Below, in pieces: positions 33,765-44,268 of a stretch of DNA of 64,000 bases. The notes below the pieces were generated by a model that saw only the letters and a program-made list of their open reading frames with translations, ran no database searches and was not told the DNA's origin. The position numbers were made by a program, and so were the translations under genes. The stretch is from positions 186,001 to 250,000 of the forward strand of contig WTXD01000038.1 of the NCBI GenBank assembly GCA_022496205.1, written 5' to 3'. Each line of letters opens with the position of its first letter. Position 1 is the first letter of the stretch. The DNA is from Gloeopeniophorella convolvens. Its lineage: Eukaryota; Basidiomycota; Agaricomycetes; Russulales.

Positions 33765-35407
33765 CTACATTACCATAATTCTTGCCAACGCGTCGGTAAT
33801 TCGCAGGAGTTCATCCTCCTCCTCATCATCTATGACATCTTCCCCATCGTCCATGTCATCGTCAGCACTGCTGGCGGGTGGAACACGGTCAAGTGCGCTC
33901 CCATCGGGCTCGCGCGGCTGTGGGGTTCCCGGAGGAACAGCAGGGGACATAGAGCGGCCGCCATTGGGGGAGGCACCTTCTGCTATTGTCTTGCGTGGGT
34001 TGAACCGTTCACCCCGGATTGCATACAGCTGTGATAGTCGCTCACGGAGTGAGTCATTCACCCACTGGCGGTTAGCCTGTATGGTCTTCAGGTGGCTGGC
34101 AAAGGCAGGTGAAAATGCCTCGTAAGCCTGGACCGCGGCTGCCATCTCGTCGTCATCAGCATTGACCCATGCATGAAGGCGGTGAGCTTCAACACTGCAT
34201 CTCACGAGCTCCTCCTTTGCACGCTCGAGCTTGAAGTACTTATTTGCTGCCTCGCGATTTGAGCGCAGCGCCCACGGCTTGCGTAGCATGCTGTCGTCAG
34301 TATACTTGAGGATCTCAAACTCTGAGAGGTTGCAGTACTCTACAACCTTGGAGTAGAGAAGGAGTGGGCGGGGTGGTTTTTGCTGCGGTGCGAGGGTGTT
34401 TTAGCGGTCGATCACATTCCACAGGGCTGTGCAGCACCTAGACAGGGCTTGCGTGATGTGTTTACGGAGCTTGTACCCTATATACATATGCCTGTGGGCA
34501 CGCTGGTGTTGCATGCAGGAGGCCACGCACCTGATCCGGCCAAATTGGCCCTGTCGAGCTCCATAAGGCGACTTACTACGAGTCCCTGAAGCTTCTCGAT
34601 GGTGTGAACGAAGTGCCGGTTGCTGATATATTCAAGCGTCTTGGTGTACTTCGCGTCAGCGTACGTCCACGGCTCCTTAACGCCAAGCAAGCGCTCGGCA
34701 TCCTCAACAGCCTTGCTGGCGCGGTCCAGACGCCCCATGAGCAAGCGCCGTTTGCGGTCAAGCGCTTCATGCTTGCCGTCCTGGACGTCGTTGGCACTGA
34801 GGCCTCCATATTGCTCCGCCGTGATAGTCACAAAGGGATCCAGGGCTGTGATATCCTCTTGAAGCCGCTCGTATTGGACGCTGCTTAATCTGTCAGCGTG
34901 ACTTCCAGCTCGAGGTGTCTAGAGGTGCGCACTTCAAACCGCGCACTTTTTCAAGGGCCTCGATGTACGCCACCTCGAGACTGATCTGGACGGGCTCCTT
35001 GCGCTTTGCAGACGCGAGGAACGCCGCCTCCTCCTCCTGCCATGCAATGAAGTCGCTAGGGCGGTAGGCCGTGCTCTGGTAGAAGGTCACCAGCTCGTGG
35101 CTGAGAGTGCGCTGGAGGTCATAGGCCTGTTTGTAGTTTGTGGGCAAACGCTGTTGTGTAGTTTGTGGGCAAACGCTGTTGCGAGGCCTAGCGCACGTTA
35201 GCTACTGACGACAGCACGGAGTTCGAGGCGATGGGGTGCTCACCGAGGGATGCATACCGGTCTTCATTCAACTGGTGGACGTGAAGGTCGATGGCCTGGT
35301 GCCATCGATAGTTCGATGCGTGCCAGATGCCTCGAGCGGTGCCATTGAGGCTGGAAAAAAACCTCTCACAGGTGGAGAGGTCTTCAATGCCCATGCCCGG
35401 TCAGTAG
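33765..35407 (-). pseudogene. KDZ transposase, C-terminal half
   Basis: Continuation of the transposase interrupted by gypsy A. From the junction: 'GMGIEDLSTCERFFSSLN' (the family's third acidic motif, G-x-G-x-E-D), 'YASLG', 'NNYKQAYDL' and 'EVAYIEALEKVRGL'. It then holds 'MTITAEQYGGLSA', 'VVEYCNLSEFEILKYTDDSMLRKPWALRSN', a helical segment, and an acidic Asp/Glu-rich C-terminus ending at 33765. Reading straight across the repaired junction meets an in-frame TGA just before 'GMGIED', so the gene may have been dead, or spliced there, before gypsy A arrived. Family: cut-and-paste KDZ transposase with an RNase-H fold. Confidence 0.8.
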
Positions 35408-35412
35408 AGGGG

Positions 35413-35933
35413 TGTAACGTTCGTGCGCGACTCAGGTTCGGGCGTCGAATCGTCGTCGCTGGGCACAGACGGTTCGGGTTCGCGTCGGGGCTCCCAGTCG
35501 GGACTTGCTACGACAAAGGGTTCTGTTGGGGTCAGGCTCAGGGATCCGCGTGGATCCTCATTGATAGGCTGGGACGTGGTGACGATGGGCGACCAATCGG
35601 GTCGCTCGGACTGAGGGTAGAGGAGAGAAGGGACTCGGATTCGCGCTGTAGCTACTATACTGGAGAATACAGGAGGACAAGCTTGTAGCTACAGAGCGAG
35701 TGAACTAGTCCTTAAATACTCGACGTGGCACAGCTATATCGTACAGAGAGGTTTGCATAAGGCGAAGACAGGGATCCTGTTAGTCGTAAACGAGGTGCGG
35801 GGAGTCAAAGAGGCGATGCGGCGCAAGGGAACGAGGAGACGAGAGGAGCGGCGCGGCGCGAGAGCGAGGCGCGTACCGTACCAAAAAAGGAAAGAGTGAG
35901 AAAAATAGTAGGGTAGTACGTAGAGCCGTAACA
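35413..35933 (-). repeat. Gypsy A 3' LTR
   Basis: On the plus strand it reads TGTAACGTTCG to GAGCCGTAACA. By direct reading it differs from the other LTR at 12 positions, all transitions, plus one single-base indel in an A run, so about 97-98% identity. TSD AGGGG lies immediately to its left. Confidence 0.95.
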
Positions 35934-36055
35934 TTACCCCCGCTTTAGGATGAAAGCCCCAGCTTTCAGATGTCGAGGTGAGGAGGGGCGCCGTGCGTGA
36001 CGACGGCCGTGCTATCCCTCATCGGATAAGGGTCTTGTCGACGACGAGGCGTTCC

Positions 36056-37847
36056 TCATTCGTTGCTGGGGGCCGCTGAGTGGTTCGATCTAACCGATCC
36101 GGAGCTGGAGCTGGAGCTCGCACGGGCTCGTGTGCGGTGAAGGCGTCGATGTCCAGTGGTGGTATAAATGTTGTCAAGATGGGCGCGTCGGACGAGGGCC
36201 GCGTTTTCGAGTCTGACTACCACGGGGTCAACGTCATGGGCGAGGCGATAGTGCCGCTCTTGTAACGCGTTGACCTCGTTGTCAATCGCCCGGATTTGTC
36301 GGTGGAAGTTCTGAAGACGGGAGATATCTCCCACGACCCCTGGGTCAGCGAGTTGGCGGATACGACTCATCATGTGGGGTTCGGACGCTACGAGGTCCGT
36401 GTAGAAGTCGGCGCGTAAGGCGGTCTGGGGACCGGGGTGGGGTTCCGCGAGGCATGGGACGCACACCTCGTAGGACGTGGCGGTGGCGAGTGCGAGGTAG
36501 TACGGTTCAGCACCATCAATGAGTTTATAATAGCGGGGGCGCACTAAGTCCCCGTAGGGTCCGGTGATGGTGAACTCCCTCACGTGCTCCCCCTCGTTCT
36601 TGGTGAACCCCCTGAGTCGGGGGTCGTGCTGGAACTCCGCGATCGCCCTAGTGAGGTACCGGTTGATTACCGCGTCGTCCGTCCGGTCCGCTTCGTTGAG
36701 GAGGTATTGGACGCGTTCTTGCGGGAGATTCAACCAGTCTTCTACCTCCTTGAGCTGGTCTAGCGCGTACTGGACGATGAGGGAGCGGAGTTCGACCGGG
36801 AAGGGGTGGTCGGGGAGATGGAGCGACATTGCTCCAATGGTGATTGTGGCGGCGCGTTGGATGAGTTTCTCCATGGCGTCGTCCTCGCGGAGTATCTCTT
36901 GTTCGACCGACTCTCGGCGTTCGCGCTCCGCGTCTGGGGTAGGGGGAGTGTCACGATCTCAGCCCGCGGCTTCCAGGCCGGGCGAATCGACCCTAGAGAC
37001 CCTGTTGACGACTGCCGATATCCGTGCCAACTTGGCGCGGTACGACGAGCAGCAGCAGGGACTGACGAGTATAGATGATCGGCTTCTACGCCTCGCCATT
37101 GGACGGAGGTCTCCGCAGTCACGTGACCGAGCACGTGACGAGACCCGTGACCGGGCCTAGGCCATGACGCTGACGAAACGCGGATGACTCACTGCTGACT
37201 GATGGTGACGTCAGCTGAGTGAGCGTTCAGTCAGCATGTCTATTTATAGCATGCCCCACTTGTACTCCGCGCTTCCTGACCCACATGAACCCGAACCAGT
37301 TGCTTAGTCAGTAGGTACCCTTGTAGTATATAAGGACCTGCCAGTAGTGTCTTAGCTCCTTAGCTTTGACCTCCTGTAATATACTAGAGTTTCAGTGGCA
37401 TCCTCTAGTGTGCTTGAACGCCACCCGACTTGCCCCATCACTCTTCATCCTCTACTGCGACCGCGAGGCTTAGGTCTTGCAAGTCCTTCGGCAGAACCCC
37501 TGCACAGCACGTGACAGGGAGATGGTGGGACAAGGTGGGCCTCGTTGTAGGCCTTTAGTTGGGACCGTGGCCTCGTGAACCTCGGCGGCGTTGTCGAAGG
37601 AGGCGATGTAGGCGTGCCAGGTGCTGGGGTCCGTGGCAGGAGGGGGAACGGGGAGTGGAGCCTCAGATACGGGTGTTCCGCCTGGAGAGGGGGGAGAGTC
37701 GAATGTGGTGGGGGCTTGCATGAGGATGATGGGGTCGATAGTCGTGGATATGACATAGTCGGGGGACTGGGGAATGTACGGAGGAGAGGGAGTGCGGGTA
37801 GCGGTCGACAGGGCGTTGTAGTCGGTGTTGTTGAATGTGAAAGACAT
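36056..37847 (-). pseudogene. Extra ORF of gypsy A downstream of pol, split by a solo LTR
   Basis: The N-terminal part is 37847-37522 (MSFTFNNTDYN, Pro/Ser-rich, then 'STWHAYIASFDNAAEVHEA'). The C-terminal part is 36943-36056 and runs 'ERERRESVEQEILREDDAMEKL', helical middle, Ser-rich and basic end. The insert between them is LTR1 copy b (TSD GGGAG). The product is of unknown function, with no signal peptide, membrane segment or Cys-rich domain, so it does not look like an envelope protein. Gypsy B has an ORF in the same place (55530-57381), so this is a stable part of this retrotransposon group. Confidence 0.6.
36949..37516 (+). repeat. LTR1 solo LTR, copy b (inside gypsy A)
   Basis: 568 bp, beginning TGTCACGATCTCAGCC and ending GCACGTGACA, flanked by the 5-bp duplication GGGAG (36944-36948 and 37517-37521). 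It holds TATA-like sequence (TTGTAGTATATAAGG, about 37320), a GACGTCA motif and several CACGTGAC motifs. No internal region follows, so it is a solo LTR made by LTR-LTR recombination. Confidence 0.95.
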
Positions 37848-37901
37848 GGTGGAAAGTGCTCGAGTTGTTGTAGACTGGGGAGTCTGACGAAAAGATGAGA
37901 A

Positions 37902-37916
37902 ATTACCCCCCCTTTT
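37902..37916 (-). other. Internal polypurine tract-like site between pol and the extra ORF (gypsy A)
   Basis: On the minus strand AAAAGGGGGGGTAATT, directly after the end of pol. It resembles the true 3' polypurine tract next to the LTR (AAAGCGGGGGTAA, about 35934-35946). Gypsy B has the same motif in the same place (about 57400-57415). The function as a second priming site is inferred. Confidence 0.45.
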
Positions 37917-38643
37917 AAGAGCGACGTCCTTGTTGCTTCGTGGGATAGTGGGCCGGTCCTGGTGCGTCAGGGTGTGTTTTGTGAAACGCTTCTACTGCCT
38001 CCTGTGCATGCATGAGGCTTGCTGAAACCCATTCATTCTCGGCGTCTGGGAAGCCGAGCCACTTGATGAGGTACTCGATTTTCTTGCGGAAAACACAAGA
38101 GTTGAGGATTGCTTCTATCTCTTGCTCCTCTTCTCCGTCGATAAGGTCAGGGGGTGGTGGTGTGAAGTTGGGTCCATGTTTGGTCGTTTCATTGTATGGC
38201 GTCAACAACGAGGCGTGAAACACGTTGTGGATGCGAAAATGAGTGGGAAGGGCGAGCTGGAAGGAGACAGGGGATAACTTCTTTGTTATCTTGAATGGTC
38301 CGTGGCGGCGTGGTGCTAGTTTTGCTGTGGGGTATGCTGTGTGAAGGTTTTTTCCTTCTAGCCACACGTGTTGTCCTTCTTGCAACGAGGGGGTTGTTCC
38401 TCCTCGTCGTTCCTTCATTCTCATGCTTGCCCATTTGAGGGCAAGGTGTGCATCGTGTCGGATGTCATTAATTCGTTGGAGTCGTTCAGTGACTCCTGGT
38501 AATCGTGATGTTCCGGCTGTGCTTCCGGTATCGTCTGGTTGGTACCCCATCATGACTTCGAATGGGGTTTTGTTTGTAGCGGAGTGTTGGTTTGAGTTGT
38601 GTGCAAACTCGGCGAGCGGTAACCAATCTGCCCAATCGTTTTG
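37915..38643 (-). pseudogene. Gypsy A integrase C-terminus and chromodomain
   Basis: Continues the pol frame after the in-frame TGA at 38641-38643. It reads 'WADWLPLAEFAHNS', the integrase GPF/Y region 'RRHGPFKITKKLSP', 'FHASLLTPY', then a chromodomain 'IEYLIKWLGF-NEWV' ending 'KQQGRRS'. Chromodomains steer chromovirus integration to heterochromatin. Read as part of pol, separated only by the nonsense codon (probably CGA to TGA). Confidence 0.9.
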
Positions 38644-40539
38644 TCATCCGTTTACCCAGAATCGGAGATACTGTTTGAGTTCTTGGTTTACTCGTTCAGT
38701 TTGTCCGTCTGTTTGTGGGTGGTAAGCTATGGACATTTTTTGTTTGATCTGCAATTTCTTGCAGAGTTCTTTGGTGAAGTGGGCAGTGAACTGCGTGTCT
38801 CGATCGGAGATGATGCTTGCCAGTAAGCCGAACCGTCGGAAGATGTGGTCGATGTAGAGTTTTGCGACATCGGTTGCCGTCATAGCTTCCCTGCAGGGTA
38901 TGAACACTGCTCCTTTCGTGCTGTCGTGGTCGACTACAACGAATATCGAGTCGTAACCGTTGGACTTGGGTAATTTCGTGATAAAATCCATTGCGACGTG
39001 TCTAAAGGGAGTGGTTTGCCATTCTGGTTCGATCAGCATGAGTTCGACTTTTGGTTTATGAGTCAGAACTTTCATCCTTTGACAGTCGACGCATCCTTGT
39101 ACGTATTTTTGCACGAATTTGTTGATTCCTACCCAATGCCAATGTTGTTTGACCTTTTCTTGGGTTTTGTGGATTCCTGGATGTCCGGCGCTTGGTCGAT
39201 CGTGATATTGTCTCACGATTTCTTGTTTAAGCGCTTTGTCGTCGGGTACCCATCGTGCTCCTTGGGTGTTCTCTATCCAGCTGGTACTTTTCTCCGTATA
39301 TTGTGAAGGTGTATTTGTTCGTTCTAGTCGTTGTTGATATTGGACTCGTTCTTCTAGTGTTGCGTTTGGCGGGAGTTCAGCAAGATGGACAAATACTTCC
39401 TCTGGTAGGAGGACAGTGTTTTCGTTATCCTGACTTCCGTCGTCGTGATCTGGTCGTCGAGATAGTGCATCTGCTGGGGTGTGATCTCGTCCGGGTACGT
39501 GTTTGATTACGAAATCGAAGTCAGCTAATTCTTCATGCCAGCGCGCCTGTCTCCTTGTTACTTTCCGAGCTTGTCGAAAGTATAAGAGATTTTGGTGGTC
39601 CGTAAGAATTGTGATTGGGTGAAGCGCTCCAGCGAGATGATGTCTCCATTCTTTAAGGGCTTTGATCACCGCCAGCAATTCTCGGTCGTAAATGTCGTAA
39701 TTTCGTTCCGGGGGTGTGAACGAACTGGAATAGTATGCAACAGGATGTCGCTTGCTGTCTTTCTTTTCTTGGGATAGGACCGCTCCGGTGGCGAACGCGG
39801 ATGCGTCGGTCTCTAAGAAGAAGGGAAGGTCGTGGTCTATGTGTCGTAAGACGGGTTTGTCGAGGAAAGCGCGCTTCAGTTGTTCGAACGCGTCTTGTTC
39901 TTGTTGTCCCCAATGCCAGGGGTTCTCCTTTTTTGTGAGGTCATTAAGGGGTCGTGCGATCTTCCCGAAGTCCTTGATGAACCGGCGGTAGAAGTTACCG
40001 AAGCCTAGAAAGGCTCGGACGTGTTTGACTGATTTGGGTACTGGCCAGTCTGCGATGCCCTTGACCTTGATCGGGTCCATGGCTAGTCCGGTTCCGTTGA
40101 TTACCACCCCAAGATACTCTACTTGGTCCGCTTCGAAGGTACATTTCTCCGGTTTTAGGTACAAGTCGTTGTCTTGTAGTTTGGTGAGTACGCGGTGCAC
40201 CATTTTGCGGTGTAGTTCAATGTCGTTTGGGGTTGCGATGAGTATGTCGTCCATATAGATGATCACCAGTCCGGAATCGATTTCTTCCTTGAAGATTTCG
40301 TTCATCATTGTTTGGAAGGTAGAAGGTGAGTTGGTTAATCCAAAGAACATGACCATAGGTTCAAATAGTCCTCGGTTGGTTTTAAATGCTGCCTTCCATT
40401 GGTCGCCTTCCTTGATTCGGATGTTGTTGTACCCCCATCGTACATCGAACTTGGTGAAAATCTTTGCGTGTTGGACTTTGTGGATTAGTTCTTCGATAAG
40501 AGGGAGGGGGTAGTGGTTCCGGATGGTATATTCGTTCAA
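38644..40539 (-). pseudogene. Gypsy A reverse transcriptase, RNase H and integrase
   Basis: Open frame of 631 residues. RT motifs: 'KFDVRWGYNNIRI', 'MVMFFGLTNSPSTFQ', and the active site 'IIYMDDILIA'. RNase H: 'PFFLETDASAFATGAVL', 'NYDIYDRELLAVIKALKEWR', 'ILTDHQNL'. Integrase: zinc-binding 'HHCC' region ('DRPSAGHPGIHKT', 'CVDCQRMK') and the catalytic core with 'AMDFITKLP', 'IISDRDTQF' and 'TDGQTERVNQELKQYLRF'. The N-terminal RT residues lie in another frame because of a single-base deletion near 40595. Confidence 0.95.
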
Positions 40540-41510
40540 TCGTCGATAGTCCTGTACTGGGCGTAGTTTCCCATCCTTTTTCTTGACGAAGAAAAAGGTG
40601 ATGCGTATTTGGAGCCTGAGGATCGGATGTAGCCTTTGTCAAGATGTTCCTTGACAAATTTGTCTAGGGCTTCTTGTTCCGATGGCGAGAGCGGGTATAC
40701 CTTGCAATTTAATTCTGGGGGTGCGTTTTCCTTGAGGTCTATTGCATGATCCCATGGTCGGGTATCAGGGAAGCGTTGAGCCGCTTCTTCGCTAAAGACT
40801 TTATGATATTGCTGGTATTTCAGGGGAATGCTAGTCGTCGTGATGGGTGTTGCCGCCTCTGCCATTTGTTGTGCTTGCGAGATATGATTGATGGTGGTTT
40901 CGGTTGGTGGTAATCCTAGGTATATTTCATCTCCCTCTTCCAGGGAGATCGGGTCAACCCCCACGATCCTAAGACTTGTGCCACTTTGTACGTGATACTT
41001 CCATTTTGTTCGTCTCCCTCCCTTTTTGACTGAAGGGGCTACTCGTGCGCGATGGGCGTCTGGGGTGGATAGGGATATGGGATGTACGTCTTCTGCTAGT
41101 TTGCATTTGGCCCATTCGATTTTGTGTTCGAACGCTTTGAGCCAGGGATACCCGAGGATGATTTGTTCTTTGCCAATATTCGAGACATAGAACTTCTGCG
41201 TTTGGGTTCGTCCCGAAGCGGTGGCCGATAGTTCAACAAAGTGGGTGATGTTGCCTGCTTTGTTTCGGGTTCCGTCTGCGTTTCGTATAACGCGCGGTCG
41301 TTGGAGTGCTTGTAGTGGTAGGTGGTGTCGATAAGCCAGTTCTTGGCTTATTATGTTGTCTGTAGCACCGCTGTCGATGAGTGCTACACTGTCGATCCGT
41401 TTCTCTGATGTTCGTATAGCCAAAAGAACTCGAATTGCATTGTCTAGTGGTACAAATACATCAGTCTTGAAGAGGGCTCGTGGAAGGATCGAAGTTCCCG
41501 AGCCTATCAA
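40536..41510 (-). pseudogene. Gypsy A aspartic protease and start of reverse transcriptase
   Basis: The protease active site is 'ALIDSGATDNIIS', followed by 'LGYPWLKAFEHKIEW'. RT start: 'PWDHAIDLKENAPP', 'YPLSPSEQEALDKFVKEHL', 'GYIRSSGSKYASP'. After that the frame is lost by a one-base shortening of a T run (about 40595), ending in a spurious tail. The frame overlaps gag by about 25 nt in the -1 phase and has no ATG at its start, so it is likely expressed as a Gag-Pol fusion by frameshifting at the TTTTT run before the gag stop. Confidence 0.92.
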
Positions 41511-42413
41511 AAATCCTCCCCTTTGAGTTCCGTGTCGTCATAGAGGACCTTGCAGAATGCTTCTTTGTCTTCGATAGAAGCTTTGTTTATGTATGCCGTG
41601 AATTCGGCCGGGGTAGGAGTATGTTGACGTTGGTCGTAGTATGGTGGTTTGGCCTCGTCCTTGGTCGCGATTTTGCGAGCCGTTGCAGGACGCCCTTGTG
41701 TCTTGGGGCAAGCCCTGGACATATGGCCTCGATTTCCACACTTGAAGCAGCATCCCTCGGCGAAGTACCTTTGCCGCTCTTCTTCGGATAGGCGTGGGCC
41801 TCGTTGTTCGGTTTGCCTTGGATTGGTATTGATCGTGTCGGTTTGGATCGAGTCGACGTCCATTGGCACGACGTCATCGTTGCGGGGTCGTGGTCTATAC
41901 CCTCCTTGATTCCCGTTGTTTGGGCGGGGTTGGAAGCGTGGTTGGAGCGGTCGATCTTCCTTTCTGAAGATGTCGTTGATCTCGGCACAGTGATCTTGTT
42001 GTTTGGACAGTTCCTTGGTCCATTGGTCGAATTTCCACTTGGGCTTGGCATTGTTATGGCCGAAAGGATCATCGGCTCGTTCGACAACGCGAACAACTAG
42101 GGCCTCCGGAAGTCCTCGTAGAAAGATGCAAATGAGTTCAACATCGTTGAGGTCATATTCGGTGCGGCGCGCTGTGGTCCTGAAGCGTCCCACGTAGGAG
42201 TCGAAGCTTTCGGCTCTAGGGATCCATCTCATGACTTTGAGGATGGTGCGGGCACGGGTAGCTGATGCGCGATCGAGAAATTTCTCGTCCGCCATTTCCT
42301 TGAATTTGTCCCATGCTTCGTCTGGTGTGGCCGGTGGGTCAGCTGGGTCAGCTGCCTTCTGTGCCCTGACTTTGGCGAGCCAGGCGAGTTTCTCTACGAC
42401 TGTCAGGACTCAC
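41507..42413 (-). pseudogene. Gypsy A gag, C-terminal part with zinc knuckle
   Basis: Contains 'ATPDEAWDKFKEMADEKFLDRA', the capsid-like 'ESFDSYVGRFRTTARRTEYD' and 'FLRGLPEALV', and a CCHC zinc knuckle 'CFKCGNRGHMSRAC' for RNA packaging. The stop is at 41507-41509. The N-terminal part of gag is separated by the 0.7-kb insert at 42414-43112; both parts remain in the same frame. Confidence 0.9.
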
Positions 42414-43112
42414 TCACGGGGTGCGCGCAGAGAGGATAGCAGAGGGTTTGGAGAGAGTCACAGAGGGGGAACAGAAGATGAGCTGCGAGTATTGCAGATA
42501 CGAAGGGGAACACACTAACAGTGCTATTGCAGTGCTAGGTACAGATGAGAGTGCCACAGATGGACAGTCTGAGGACCACTGGGCAATACATGGGGGTCTT
42601 ATATACTACTGGAGACCCCCCAGACAAATCTGGTCTAATTACTGATGGTGATTCCAGAGGGGATTCCCCATAACCTCTCCTCTCTGATACACTTCTTAGA
42701 TTCCATCGCAGAGTGGGGCTTGAGGCCCCATGGAGTTCTTGATGATCAGAGTCCCAAAGAGGATGCATGAAGTGTTTCACCTTGATCAAGGTTCTGGGTA
42801 CTTTGGGACGAGTAATATGGCCATTCTGAGAGATCCCTAGTCCGGGATCTTGGGGGTATTCCAGGGTTAATTGGCCATTAGGGAGTAGGGCGAGGAATGG
42901 GGGTGAAGGGTCATGTGATGCATTTCGACTTGTAGTCGCAATGTGAGTGGTACGCGTCGCATTGTGAGCGACGCGTAGGGTATTTACTGGTAGGGCTGGA
43001 TTCGCTTTAGTGTTCTGAGCAGTTTGACCTCCTTGAGGCCCTAGTGTTCATGACAACGACCCAGTCTTCGATGACAGGGCCTCTGAAATATGTGAGAGCG
43101 AGCGTGACTCAC
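42414..43112. mobile_element. 0.7-kb unclassified insert in gag of gypsy A
   Basis: Bounded by the 7-bp direct repeat GACTCAC (42407-42413 and 43106-43112). Its ends show only a 5-bp inverted match (TCACG...CGTGA). It contains TATA-like GTCTTATATACTACTGG on the plus strand and no open frame with domain signal. The layout resembles an LTR, but the ends are not TG...CA, so a short non-autonomous element is equally possible. Removing it with one repeat leaves the two gag parts in frame except for one TGA. Confidence 0.6.
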
Positions 43113-43795
43113 TTCATTGGTTGGTCGACAAGGTCGACTCCTGAGTTGAGCTGACAGAGTAGCTCGAATTGGCACATGAAGGCGCGGTAGAATTCGGATT
43201 TCCCATTGAACAGGATGGGAGCTTCACTGGCTAGTTTGCCGTTGGAAGTACGAGTTGGGGCCGGGGTCGTGTTGGTTACGTTGACCGACATACTGTTGAG
43301 TTGGATGGCGGCGACTGATTCGATTACTGACTCGGTTTCAGTTTCGCGACGCGTTTCGACGTGATATTCGTCTTCTTGTTGGATTTGGTCGATGAGTTGG
43401 CCAGGTGCGATTTGTTCGGTTAGTTGCGATGCTTGCGCAACTTCTTGGAAGTACTGGTGAATGTGTTCCGGGTACGGTACTTCTGCGAGGTGTTCGTCGG
43501 TGATTGAGAACATAAGAGTACATTCGTCGAGGTGGAGATACACCCAAGTGTAGTCCGGCCGCAAGTAGGTTCGGTGGGGGCGCCCAGATTCAGAGAATGT
43601 TTTGTAGTGACCGAGACGTCGGTTCCAGTGTTGTTCGGTTCCTTGAACTTCGATAGGTTGCTCTAGTTGAGCAAACGGCAGCGGCTGCTGATCAAGGGGT
43701 TCGTTTCGTCCCAGGGTGAGAGCTAAGAAAGCTTGTCCTAGTGTAACATTCGTGCGCGACTCAGGTTCGGGCGTCGAATTGTCGTCGCTGGGCAC
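43109..43795 (-). pseudogene. Gypsy A gag, N-terminal part
   Basis: 228 residues from MPSDDNSTPE to 'LVDQPMK'. The ATG at 43795 lies inside the 5' LTR, and the frame runs across the LTR end (43742) into the internal region. Pattern: acidic/Pro start, a 'PDYTWVYLHLDECTLMF' strand, a Gln/Glu-rich coil, then the start of the capsid region ('FNGKSEFYRAFMCQFELLCQ'). No canonical TGG-type tRNA primer-binding site is visible at the LTR junction. Confidence 0.75.
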
Positions 43796-44263
43796 GGACG
43801 GTTTGGGTTCGCGTCGGGGCTCCCAGTCGGGACTTGCTGCAACAAAGGGTTCTGTTGGGGTCAGGCTCAGGGATCCGCGTGGATCCTCGTTGATAGGCTG
43901 GGATGTGGTGACGATGGGCGACCAATCGGGTCGCTCGGACTGAGGGTAGAGGAGAGAAGGGACTCGGATTCGCGCTGTAGCTACTGTACTGGAGAATACA
44001 GGAGGACAAGCTTGTAGCTACAGAGCGAGTGAACTAGTCCTTAAATACTCGACGTGGCACAGCTATATCGTACAGAGAGGTTTGCATAAGGCAAAGATAG
44101 GGATCCTGTTAGTCGTAAACGAGGTGCGGGGAGTCAAAGAGGCGATGCGGCGCAAGGGAACGAGGAGACGAGAGGAGCGGCGCAGCGCGAGAGCGAGGCG
44201 CGTACCGTACCAAAAAAGGAAAGAGTGAGAAAAATAGTAGGGTAGTACGTAGAGCCGTAACAA
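43742..44263 (-). repeat. Gypsy A 5' LTR
   Basis: TG...CA ends as in the partner LTR, and 5-bp TSD AGGGG at 44264-44268. TATA-like TTAAATACTCG (about 44041) is present on the plus strand. Confidence 0.95.
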
Positions 44264-44268
44264 GGGGG

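Larger units (their letters stand above)
35413..44263 (-). mobile_element. Ty3/gypsy chromodomain retrotransposon (gypsy A), full length
   Basis: Flanked by LTRs of 521-522 bp and by the 5-bp duplication AGGGG (35408-35412 and 44264-44268), inserted in the KDZ transposase. Order on the minus strand: 5' LTR, gag, protease, reverse transcriptase, RNase H, integrase, chromodomain, extra ORF, polypurine tract (about 35934-35950), 3' LTR. The integrase-after-RT order and C-terminal chromodomain place it among chromoviruses. Defects: a 1-bp frameshift in RT, a TGA near the integrase C-terminus, a 0.7-kb insert in gag, and a solo LTR in the extra ORF. The copy is non-autonomous. Confidence 0.95.

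Noticed and set aside
36056..37847. Envelope gene in gypsy A
   Set aside because: The extra ORF has no signal peptide, transmembrane segment or Cys-rich ectodomain pattern.
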